Of a DNA stretch of 37,845 nt, positions 7,780 through 14,601 are shown piece after piece. The stretch covers positions 1 to 37,845 of the forward strand of contig CAMDOT010000031.1 of assembly GCA_945903635.1 (NCBI GenBank). The letters are read 5' to 3'. Every line of letters begins with the position of its first letter. The stretch's first letter is position 1. This stretch comes from Rhizobium sp. Q54. GTDB taxonomy: Bacteria > Pseudomonadota > Alphaproteobacteria > Reyranellales > Reyranellaceae. The position numbers and the translations under genes are program-made. The notes under the pieces were generated by a model. The model was not told where the DNA came from. It saw only the letters and a list, made by a program, of their open reading frames with translations, and did not search any database.

Positions 7780-8071
7780 AGAGCAAGCGGAGATCGCGGT
7801 GGATCGACACCCGGCGGTAAGGGTTGGTGATGTCAGGGTCGCGCACCAGGTCGACAGGGCGGCCGAACAACTCGGCGAGTTCCGTGCGTAGCTGTGCCGT
7901 GTCGAACAGGCTCCAGTCGGCATCGGGCTCGTACTCGACCAGGAGGTCGACGTCGCTGTCCGGCCCGGCCTCGCCGCGCGCGAGCGAGCCGAATAGGCTC
8001 AGCTCGCGAATCTTCCAGCGGCGACACAAAGCCGCCAGTTGATCGGCCTGCGGTGCGGTGAGGGCGGACAT
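7769..8071 (-). CDS. mntA: MntA-type minimal nucleotidyltransferase antitoxin
   Basis: 100 residues with the pol-beta nucleotidyltransferase signature GSLARGE...DSDVDLLV: Gly28-Ser29, Asp40 and Asp42, plus a third acidic residue Asp74 in RPVDLV. This is the catalytic set used by MntA to transfer AMP from ATP to the HepT toxin. The gene precedes and overlaps hepT, the standard order. The start (ATG 8071) is fixed by the family length. The 138-base gap to the divergent gene at 8210 holds the pair's promoter region and element D. Confidence 0.92.
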   Translation of the reverse strand: MSALTAPQADQLAALCRRWKIRELSLFGSLARGEAGPDSDVDLLVEYEPDADWSLFDTAQLRTELAELFGRPVDLVRDPDITNPYRRVSIHRDLRLLYAA

Positions 8072-8129
8072 GGCGACAGAATAGCATGCGACCGCCCCCG
8101 TCCCCAGCCCATGATCTCGCGCTACAGAC

Positions 8130-8153
8130 GAAACACAACGGCGGGGCGGCGCA
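8130..8153 (+). promoter_or_regulatory. Element D: GAAAC-N14-GCGCA ahead of small outer-membrane-like gene
   Basis: GAAAC at 8130-8134 and GCGCA at 8149-8153 with 14-base spacing, followed by AT. The flanking DNA is otherwise unlike elements A and B, so shared ancestry of the whole leader does not explain the match. The start codon at 8210 lies 56 bases downstream. Confidence 0.5.
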
Positions 8154-8209
8154 ATCCGGACGATACCGGCGGCGGCCATAGTGGGCTCATCCAAAGAAGG
8201 ATGACGCCG

Positions 8210-8638
8210 ATGCTTCGTTCCCTCGCTCTTGTCCTGACCTTCCTGCTGGCGGCCCCGGCCTTGGCCACGGATCTCCAGAGCCGCGCCGAGAGCCGGTCGC
8301 TCGGCCTGTCGGCCTGGGGTGGTTTCGGCCTGGTGGCCGACTTCAGCCGCAGCACCGAGGCGACGCCGGCCGGGCGGCACATCAACGAAACATCGATCGC
8401 GGGCCTCGCCTGGCAGCAGGGCGGCTTCAAGGTCGCGGCGACCGGCGGGCTCTACGGCTACGACCTGACCGGCGTCGGCGCCGGCCAGGGCCGTGTCGCC
8501 TCGTTCGCCGTCTCGCACGAGCTGGCGGTGGCGGGCGGCGGGATGCTGTCGGTCGAACTGCGCCAATCGCGGCTGTGGGAAGCCGATGCCAGCCTCGACG
8601 TCAGGAGCGCAAAGCTGGGCTGGTCGCTGAAGTTCTGA
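8210..8638 (+). CDS. Small exported outer-membrane-like protein
   Basis: 142 residues. The signal peptide MLRSLALVLTFLLAAPALA is cut near residue 19. The mature part alternates glycine- and aromatic-rich amphipathic strands (SAWGGFGLVADFSR, GFKVAATGGLYGYDL, GGMLSVELRQSRLW) and ends with a C-terminal Phe in KLGWSLKF, the usual outer-membrane beta-barrel signature. ATG 8210 is preferred over 8201 because AAGAAGG (8194-8200) is then nine bases away and the signal peptide begins there. It is short for a complete barrel (about six strands), so it may oligomerise or be a reduced barrel. The response regulator follows 18 bases later, probably in the same transcript. Confidence 0.7.
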   Translation: MLRSLALVLTFLLAAPALATDLQSRAESRSLGLSAWGGFGLVADFSRSTEATPAGRHINETSIAGLAWQQGGFKVAATGGLYGYDLTGVGAGQGRVASFAVSHELAVAGGGMLSVELRQSRLWEADASLDVRSAKLGWSLKF

Positions 8639-8656
8639 GCGGATAGGGTCGAGGCG

Positions 8657-9382
8657 ATGGCCGTCCGCCCCAAAGATCAACGTCCGCACGTCATTGTCGT
8701 CGAGGACGAGCAGTTCCAGCGCGAGACGCTGATCGATTTTCTGGAGGAGAACGGCTATCGCGCGTCGGGCGTCGACTCGGGCGCCGCGCTGCGCAAGCTG
8801 GTCGAGAAGGACCCGCCTGCCCTGGTGCTGCTCGATCTCAGGCTGCCCGGCGGCGAGGACGGTTTCGCGCTGGCCCGCTTCCTGCGCGAGCGCAGCCGCA
8901 AGACGGGCATCATCATGGTGACGGCGAGCGACGACACGATCGACCAGGTGGTGGGGCTGGAGACCGGCGCCGACGACTACATCGCCAAGCCCTACGAGCC
9001 GCGCGCGCTGCTGGCCCGCGTCAAGGCGTTGCTGCGCCGCGCCGGTGGCGCCGAGGCCGCGACCTCGAGCCCACGGGTGCGCATGGGCAAGTGCTTGCTC
9101 GACCTGCAGTCGCGCCGGCTGGCGACGCTCGGCGGCGAGGAGATCCCGCTGCGGTCGGGCGAGTTCGAATTGCTGAAGCTCTTTGCCGAGAATCCCAACC
9201 GGCCGCTCAGCCGCGACTGGCTGCTCGAAACCACCAGCCATCGCGAGATGGAGGCGTTCGACCGCGCCATCGACATCCGCGTCCTGCGCATCCGCCGCAA
9301 GATCGAGACCGATCCGGCGCGGCCGACGTCGATCCGCACCGTGCGCAGCGCGGGCTACATGTTCGTGCCGCCAGAGGATTAG
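8657..9382 (+). CDS. OmpR-family response regulator (orphan)
   Basis: 241 residues. The receiver domain (about 11-130) has the acidic pair Glu16-Asp17, phospho-acceptor Asp60 in LLDLRLPGGEDG, the Thr89 switch and Lys111 in KPYEP. A winged-helix DNA-binding domain (about 140-240) has the typical end RVLRIRRKIETDP...RTVRSAGYMF. It is a transcription factor activated by phosphorylation. No kinase gene is adjacent; the nearest is the hybrid kinase starting at 3861, whose visible part lacks an output domain. It follows the small outer-membrane-like gene by 18 bases and is probably co-transcribed from element D. Confidence 0.93.
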   Translation: MAVRPKDQRPHVIVVEDEQFQRETLIDFLEENGYRASGVDSGAALRKLVEKDPPALVLLDLRLPGGEDGFALARFLRERSRKTGIIMVTASDDTIDQVVGLETGADDYIAKPYEPRALLARVKALLRRAGGAEAATSSPRVRMGKCLLDLQSRRLATLGGEEIPLRSGEFELLKLFAENPNRPLSRDWLLETTSHREMEAFDRAIDIRVLRIRRKIETDPARPTSIRTVRSAGYMFVPPED

Positions 9383-9397
9383 AGCGGATTGCGGAAA

Positions 9398-9429
9398 AGA
9401 AAAAGGCCGGCGGGGATGCCGCCGGCCTT
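9398..9429 (-). terminator. Rho-independent terminator of the molybdenum hydroxylase operon
   Basis: On the minus strand AAGGCCGGCGG, a 5-base loop and CCGCCGGCCTT form an 11-bp perfect stem (9403-9429), followed by TTTCTTTTCC. It lies 20 bases past the last gene of the minus operon. It may also stop readthrough from the plus-strand response regulator gene. Confidence 0.9.
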
Positions 9430-9449
9430 CGGTCTTCGATCTTCGGTTG

Positions 9450-11729
9450 TTATTCGGCGGCCATCAGCGGCCGTGGCGCATCGAGCGCCGCCGAGAGCTT
9501 GGGCGGCGACAGCGGCAGGTCGAGCATGCGGAGGCCGGTGGCGCGGGCCACGGCGTTGGCGACGGTGGCGAGCGGCGGAATGATCGGCACTTCGCCGACA
9601 CCGCGCACGCCATAGGGATGCGTCGGGTTTGGCACTTCGACCAGCACGGTTTCGATCATCGGCAGGTCGGAGGCGACGGGGATGCGGTAGTCGAGGAAGC
9701 CCGGGTTCGCGAGGCGGCCCTGGGCGTTGTAGATGTACTCCTCGTTCAGCGCCCAGCCGATGCCCTGCACGGCGCCGCCCTGGAGCTGGCCCTCGACATA
9801 GGAGGGATGGATGGCGGTGCCGACATCCTGCGCCGCGGTGTAGCGGCCGACGGTGACGATGCCGGTGTCGGCATCGACGGCGAGATCGCAGACGTGCACA
9901 CCGAAGCCCGGTCCCGCGCCCGTGACGTTGAGCTGGGCGTGGCCGTTGATCGGTCCGCCCGTCTTGCCCGCGGTGGCCGCGAGCTGGGCGATGGTGAGCG
10001 GCTCGAAGGTGCCGACGTTGGAGCCGGCGGGCTTGGCCATGCCGTTCTCCCAGATCACGCCCTCGGGATCGACGCCCCAGGTCTTGGCGGCGCGGCCCTT
10101 GAGGTCGCGGATCAGGTCGCGCACCGAATTCACCACCGCGAGGCCTGTCGCGAAGGTGACGCGGCTGCCGCCAGTGACGAAGTTGAAGCCGATCGAGGCG
10201 GTGTCGGCGATCACCGGCCGGATCTTGTCGTAGTCGACGCCCAGTTCCTCGGCCGCCATCAGGGCGAGCGAGGCGCGGCTGCCGCCGATGTCGGGATTGC
10301 CCGAGATCACCGTCACCGTGCCGTCCTCGCCGACGTGGGCCGCCGCACTCGAATCGGCGCCGACGTTGAACCAGAATCCCGCGGCAACACCGCGCGCGAA
10401 GCCCGGCTTCACCGGCGTCTTGTAGTGCGGTGAATCCTTGGCGGCCTGCAGGGTCTCGACCATGCCGATGACGCCGAAGGTGACGCCATAGGCGGTCTTG
10501 GTGCCCTTGGTCGCGGCGTTCTTCAGGCGCAGGTCGATCGGATCCATGTTGAGCTGCTGGCACAGCATGTCGATCGTCGATTCGACGGCGAACGACGAGA
10601 TCGGCGCCCCGGGGGCGCGGTAGGCCGCGACCTTGGGACGGTTGCTGACGACGTCGAAGCCGACGATGAAGACGTTGTCGATGTCGTAGCAGGCGAAGCT
10701 GCACATGCATGCAGGCCCGACCGGCGAGCCCGGAAAGGCGCCTGCCTGCATCTCGACCGTGCATTCGCCGGCCACGATGCGGCCGTCCTTCATGGCGCCG
10801 ATCTTGACGTGCACGTTGCCGCCCGGCGCCGGGCCGGAGGCGCGGAACACGTCCTCGCGCGACATCGTCATCTTCACAGGCTTGCCCGACTTCTGCGACA
10901 GGCGAACCGCCAGCGGTTCGAGATAGACCACGGTCGTGCCGCCGAAGCCGCCGCCGATCTCCGACGGCGTGACGCGGATCTGCGAGGTCTCCAGGTTGAG
11001 CAGCCGGGCGCAGAAGCCGCGGACCTGGAAGTGGCCCTGCGTCGTCGACCAGATCTGGACCTGGCCGTCTTCGCTGGCGCTGGCCAGCGCCGCGTGCGGC
11101 TCGATGTAGCCCTGGTGCACGGCCTGGGTGGTGAAGCTGCGCTCGATGATGACCTCGGCCTTGGCGAAGCCCGCCTTGGTGTCGCCCTTGGCGAACTCGA
11201 TGCGCTTGGCGATGTTCGACGGCTTGGTCGCCGGCGGCTTGGCGCCTTCGGTCATCAGGTGGTCGTGCAGCACCGGCGCGCCGGGCTTCATCGCCTCGGC
11301 AACGTCGATGACGTGCGGCAGGATCTGGTAGTCGACCTTGATCAGCGACAAGGCCTGCTTGGCGATCGCCTCGGTGGTGGCGGCGACGGCGGCCACGGCG
11401 TGGCCTTCATAGAGCACCTTCTCGCGCGCCATGATGTTGCGCGTGACGTCGCGCAGGTTGACCTGCATTTCGCCGGCGGGAACCGTGAGGTCGGCCTGCT
11501 CGGGGAAATCCTTCGAGGTCACGACCGCCTTGACGCCCGGCAGCGCCAGGGCCTTGGAAGTGTCGATCGACTTGATGCGAGCATGGGCGTGCGGGCTGCG
11601 CAGCACCTTGCCGATGAGCTGGCCGGCGAGGTTGAAGTCGGCGGCAAAACGGGCGCGGCCCGTCACCTTGTCGGCGCCGTCGGGACGATCGGGGCGCGTG
11701 CCGATCCACTTGTATTTGGGATTGCTCAT
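9450..11729 (-). CDS. Molybdenum hydroxylase, molybdopterin-binding large subunit (xanthine dehydrogenase family)
   Basis: 759 residues. The N-terminal ald_Xan_dh_C-type domain starts DGADKVTGRARFAADF, then come the Mo-binding domains with GGFGG (SEIGGGFGGTTVVYLEP), VAAYRAPGAP and the catalytic Glu713 in GVRGVGEVPIIPP. It lacks the AYxCSFR loop of true form-I CO dehydrogenases, so oxidation of another substrate (purine, aldehyde or aromatic) is expected; the substrate is unknown. It is the last gene of an operon ordered FAD subunit, 2Fe-2S subunit, Mo subunit. Its ATG overlaps the preceding gene by four bases. It is cytoplasmic, since no twin-arginine signal is seen. Confidence 0.92.
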   Translation of the reverse strand: MSNPKYKWIGTRPDRPDGADKVTGRARFAADFNLAGQLIGKVLRSPHAHARIKSIDTSKALALPGVKAVVTSKDFPEQADLTVPAGEMQVNLRDVTRNIMAREKVLYEGHAVAAVAATTEAIAKQALSLIKVDYQILPHVIDVAEAMKPGAPVLHDHLMTEGAKPPATKPSNIAKRIEFAKGDTKAGFAKAEVIIERSFTTQAVHQGYIEPHAALASASEDGQVQIWSTTQGHFQVRGFCARLLNLETSQIRVTPSEIGGGFGGTTVVYLEPLAVRLSQKSGKPVKMTMSREDVFRASGPAPGGNVHVKIGAMKDGRIVAGECTVEMQAGAFPGSPVGPACMCSFACYDIDNVFIVGFDVVSNRPKVAAYRAPGAPISSFAVESTIDMLCQQLNMDPIDLRLKNAATKGTKTAYGVTFGVIGMVETLQAAKDSPHYKTPVKPGFARGVAAGFWFNVGADSSAAAHVGEDGTVTVISGNPDIGGSRASLALMAAEELGVDYDKIRPVIADTASIGFNFVTGGSRVTFATGLAVVNSVRDLIRDLKGRAAKTWGVDPEGVIWENGMAKPAGSNVGTFEPLTIAQLAATAGKTGGPINGHAQLNVTGAGPGFGVHVCDLAVDADTGIVTVGRYTAAQDVGTAIHPSYVEGQLQGGAVQGIGWALNEEYIYNAQGRLANPGFLDYRIPVASDLPMIETVLVEVPNPTHPYGVRGVGEVPIIPPLATVANAVARATGLRMLDLPLSPPKLSAALDAPRPLMAAE

Positions 11730-12208
11730 TTGGCGGACTCCCTCATTTCGGCGGCAACCTGCATGACCGCGTGGATGATCTTGTCGTAGCCGGTGCAGCG
11801 GCAGAGGTTGCCGGCCAGCCAGTAGCGGATCTCGGTTTCAGTCGGGTTGTTGTTGCGCTCGAGCAGCGCGCGCGAGGCGATCAGGAACCCGGGCGTGCAG
11901 ATGCCGCACTGGAGTGCCGCCATCTCGACGAACTTCTTCTGCAACGGATGAAGCTTGTCGCCCTTGGCCATGCCCTCGATGGTCTCGACCTTGGCGCCCT
12001 CGGTCTCGGGCGCGAGCACGAGGCAGCTGCAGACCAGCCGGCCGTCGACGGTGACGCTGCAGGCGCCGCAGTCGCCCGAGCCGCAACCTTCCTTGCTGCC
12101 GGTGAGGCCGAGCTGATCGCGCAGCACGTCGAGCAGGGTCTGGCTGGGGTCGCAGAGGAATTCCGTCGGCGCGCCGTTGATGGTGGTGGTGACGTGGATC
12201 TTGGCCAT
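11726..12208 (-). CDS. Molybdenum hydroxylase 2Fe-2S subunit
   Basis: 160 residues with two [2Fe-2S] domains. The plant-ferredoxin-type cluster uses Cys42, 47, 50 and 62 (EGCGSGDCGACSV). The second, helical cluster uses Cys101, 104, 136 and 138 (QCGICTPG, NLCRCTGY). It carries electrons from the molybdenum centre to the FAD subunit. The length is normal. It lies two bases after the FAD-subunit stop and overlaps the Mo-subunit start, so the three are co-translated in equal amounts. Confidence 0.95.
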   Translation of the reverse strand: MAKIHVTTTINGAPTEFLCDPSQTLLDVLRDQLGLTGSKEGCGSGDCGACSVTVDGRLVCSCLVLAPETEGAKVETIEGMAKGDKLHPLQKKFVEMAALQCGICTPGFLIASRALLERNNNPTETEIRYWLAGNLCRCTGYDKIIHAVMQVAAEMRESAK

Positions 12209-12210
12209 GT

Positions 12211-13107
12211 TCAGTGTCCCTGCTGCGAGTGTGCGGGCCTCGAGATGCCTTTGGCGCGGTCAGCGGCAATCGCGGTGGCGCGCCTCAGAAGGACACCGGC
12301 GATCTTGGTGCGATAGCGGATGGTGCCCCGCTTGTCGTCGATCGGCCGGCAGGCGGCCGAGCAGGCATTGGCGGCGGCGTCGAGCGCCTTGGCATCGAGC
12401 TTGGAGCCGGTGAGCGCCTTGGCGGCGGCCTCGACCAGCAGCACGGTCGGTGCGACCGCACCCAGGCCGACGCGGGCCGAGACGCAGGTATCGCCCTTCA
12501 TCGTCAGGCTGACGCCGACGCCGACGACGGCGATGTCCATCTCGGTGCGCGGGATCAACCGCAGGTAGGCATCGCCCGAGGTCTTGGGGCGGGCCGGCAG
12601 GGTCAGGCTGACGACGATCTCGCCCGCCTTCAGAATGGTCTTGCCGGGACCCGTATTGAACTTCTCGACCGGCACCGTGCGGCGCGTCTTGGGGCCCTGG
12701 ATGGTGACGATGGCACCAGCCGCGACCAGCGCCGGCACCGAATCGGCGGCGGGCGAGGCGTTGCAGAGAGTGCCGCCGGCCGAGGCGCGGCCCTGGACCT
12801 GGGTCGAGCCGATCAGGTTGATGGCCTCGACCACGCCCGGCCACGCCTTGCGCAGCTTCTTGTGCTCGCCGATCACCGCCGCCGGCGTCGCCGCGCCGAT
12901 GCGGTAGCTGCCCTTGGTTTCGGTGATGCTGACCATCTCCGGGATCTTCTTGACGTCGATGATGGTGCCGGGCGTCACCATGCCGGCCTTCATCTGGACC
13001 AGAAGGTCGGTGCCGCCGGCCAGGATCCGGCCCTTGCCCTTGGCGGCTGCCATCAGGCTGGCCGCCTCGCGGACGGTCTTGGCCACTTTGAATTGAATAT
13101 CGGTCAT
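12211..13107 (-). CDS. Molybdenum hydroxylase FAD-binding subunit
   Basis: 298 residues of the CoxM/XdhB type. The FAD-binding N-terminal motif AGGTDLLVQMK (near 33-44) and the second flavin motif around ASAGGTLCNASPAADS are clear, followed by the CO_dehydrogenase flavoprotein C-terminal domain. It passes electrons from the iron-sulfur subunit to the final acceptor. The start at 13107 (MTDIQFKVAKT) follows a GGGGA ribosome site; the frame opens further upstream but reads as low-complexity sequence there. It is the first gene of the operon. No maturation genes (XdhC- or CoxD-like) are nearby. Confidence 0.93.
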   Translation of the reverse strand: MTDIQFKVAKTVREAASLMAAAKGKGRILAGGTDLLVQMKAGMVTPGTIIDVKKIPEMVSITETKGSYRIGAATPAAVIGEHKKLRKAWPGVVEAINLIGSTQVQGRASAGGTLCNASPAADSVPALVAAGAIVTIQGPKTRRTVPVEKFNTGPGKTILKAGEIVVSLTLPARPKTSGDAYLRLIPRTEMDIAVVGVGVSLTMKGDTCVSARVGLGAVAPTVLLVEAAAKALTGSKLDAKALDAAANACSAACRPIDDKRGTIRYRTKIAGVLLRRATAIAADRAKGISRPAHSQQGH

Positions 13108-13251
13108 GCCGGCGATTTCCCCCTCTATGTCGATTGGGTGGCGTTTCTCCCAAGGGAGTGAGGCTAGGGCACCGGACGGGTGCCTGCCAAGCGGCTTCCG
13201 GCGTGCGGACTGCAGGGCGGGCCGAAGACGGCAAGAAGCGGTAGGTTCTTT

Positions 13252-13310
13252 GGACCGCGGGCCTCCCGGCCCGCTCATGATCCTGATGCGGGCCTGGAGG
13301 CCCGTGGTCC
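13252..13310. repeat. REP-like inverted pair (23-bp arms)
   Basis: GGACC followed by GCGGGCCTCCCGGCCCGC (13252-13274) and its near reverse complement (13288-13310; 21 of 23 match) flank 13 bases. Each arm is itself a GC-rich palindrome. A third copy of one arm, 27 of 30 bases alike over a slightly longer stretch, is at 19837-19866. This looks like a dispersed intergenic REP/BIME-type element. The rest of the gap 13108-13319 shows nothing else clear beyond the promoter region of the molybdenum hydroxylase operon. Confidence 0.7.
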
Positions 13311-13319
13311 GATGAAAGA

Positions 13320-14363
13320 CTAGCGCCTTGCTTTGGCCGAGCGCGCCGCCTGCGCCAGCCGCAGGCAGAGCCGCCGGGCGATCGCCTCGTCGGGCAGGCC
13401 GGTGCGCTTGCAATCCATTTCGGCTTCGAGGATCACCGTCAGGGAGGCGCCGAGGCGCGGCAGCGGCCAGGCGCGGAGATGACGCTCGAAGCGCTGCCGG
13501 ACCGGGCCGCCGCGCGGCAGGCCGCGCGCCTTGAACATCGCGGCTTCCATATTGCCGCCCTTGCCGACATGCGCCGACACGATATGGAGCTGGTCGGCGT
13601 GGCGCTGCAGCGAACGTACGAGCTGGACCGGATGGCCACCCTCGGAGAAGACGCGGTCGAGGGCGCGGTCAAGCGCCACCAGTTCGCCGTCGAAGGTGGC
13701 GGCGATCACGTCGTCGATGCCGATCGCGGCGGTGTCGCCCAGGATGTCGACGGCATCCGCGAGCGTGACGGTCTTGTTGGCGTCGCTCGCCTTGTAGAGC
13801 AGCAGCTTGTCGATTTCGCTGCGGGTCTGGCCACGGTCGCCGCCCAGCCGCTCGACGATCCAACTTAGCGCTTCGGCATCGACGGCGAGACCCTGGGCGC
13901 GTGCCGCGCTCTCGACCAGGCCTTCCAGCGCCGCCTCGTTGTCCATGTAGCAGGGCATTGCCGCCAGGCAGGCCTCGGTCTCGGCCAGCGCGCGCAGGCC
14001 GGAGCGCGGCGTGAGATTGCCGCCCTCGACCACGATCAACGCGTCGCCGGCGGTGGCGGCCACCAGGTTCTCCAGCGCAGCGACTGATTCCTCGCCGGCC
14101 GGCCGGACGCGGATGACCCGGCGGCCGCCCAGCATCGACAGGGCGCCGAATTCGTCGGCCAGTCGCGCCGGATCGTTCTTAAGCGTATCGCCCGAAATGT
14201 CGACGACGCGGAACGGATCGCCCAGATCCTCGCAAACAGCCTTCGCCAGCGTCACCGCGCGCTCGGCGACCAGACCGTCGTCGTTGCCGTAGATCACCAC
14301 GCCGCGAATCCGGGGATCCGGCTTCTTGAGAAAGGCTTCGACCTGGCGCGGCTCGATCTTCAT
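13320..14363 (-). CDS. holA: DNA polymerase III subunit delta
   Basis: 347 residues, normal for HolA. The protein is part of the clamp loader that places the beta sliding clamp on DNA. Visible marks are the N-terminal strand GVVIYGNDDGLVAERA, FGALSMLGGRRVIRVRPA, and the C-terminal helical region with HPVQLVRSLQRHADQL. It lies 27 bases behind a small gene and downstream of leuS, close to the usual alphaproteobacterial leuS-lptE-holA order, except that no lptE-like gene is present. Confidence 0.93.
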   Translation of the reverse strand: MKIEPRQVEAFLKKPDPRIRGVVIYGNDDGLVAERAVTLAKAVCEDLGDPFRVVDISGDTLKNDPARLADEFGALSMLGGRRVIRVRPAGEESVAALENLVAATAGDALIVVEGGNLTPRSGLRALAETEACLAAMPCYMDNEAALEGLVESAARAQGLAVDAEALSWIVERLGGDRGQTRSEIDKLLLYKASDANKTVTLADAVDILGDTAAIGIDDVIAATFDGELVALDRALDRVFSEGGHPVQLVRSLQRHADQLHIVSAHVGKGGNMEAAMFKARGLPRGGPVRQRFERHLRAWPLPRLGASLTVILEAEMDCKRTGLPDEAIARRLCLRLAQAARSAKARR

Positions 14364-14390
14364 CTCGACCTTACCCCGGGGAGGGTGCGA

Positions 14391-14576
14391 TCAGACCTTG
14401 TCGGGGGTGGGCTCGACGTCGGCCGGCACGCCATCTTCCCTGGGAGCCTCGCCGGCGTTCTCCGCGCGGGCCTTCTCGCGCGCTTCACGCTTGGCGGCGG
14501 CCTTTTCGGCAACCTTGATGGCCTTCAGCCGCTCGCGCTCGCGGCGTTCGAAGTCGTAGTTCGGCTTGCGTGCCAT
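14391..14576 (-). CDS. Small highly charged protein between leuS and holA
   Basis: 61 residues, starting MARKPNYDFERRERERLKAI, very rich in Lys, Arg, Glu and Ala and probably a single charged helix with a Pro-rich acidic tail. The ribosome site GAGGAGG is optimal. Similar short MARKPNY-type proteins occur in many alphaproteobacteria without known function. It lies 25 bases after the leuS stop and 27 before holA, so it is co-transcribed. It occupies the place where the LPS-assembly lipoprotein gene lptE is often found but shows no lipobox or similarity to LptE. Confidence 0.8.
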   Translation of the reverse strand: MARKPNYDFERRERERLKAIKVAEKAAAKREAREKARAENAGEAPREDGVPADVEPTPDKV

Positions 14577-14601
14577 GGCGATGGCCTCCTCTATGGGTGG
14601 T

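Noticed and set aside
9450..13107. Aerobic CO dehydrogenase (coxMSL)
   Set aside because: The subunit order fits, but the large subunit has AYRAPGAP instead of the AYxCSFR loop and no cox accessory genes are present.
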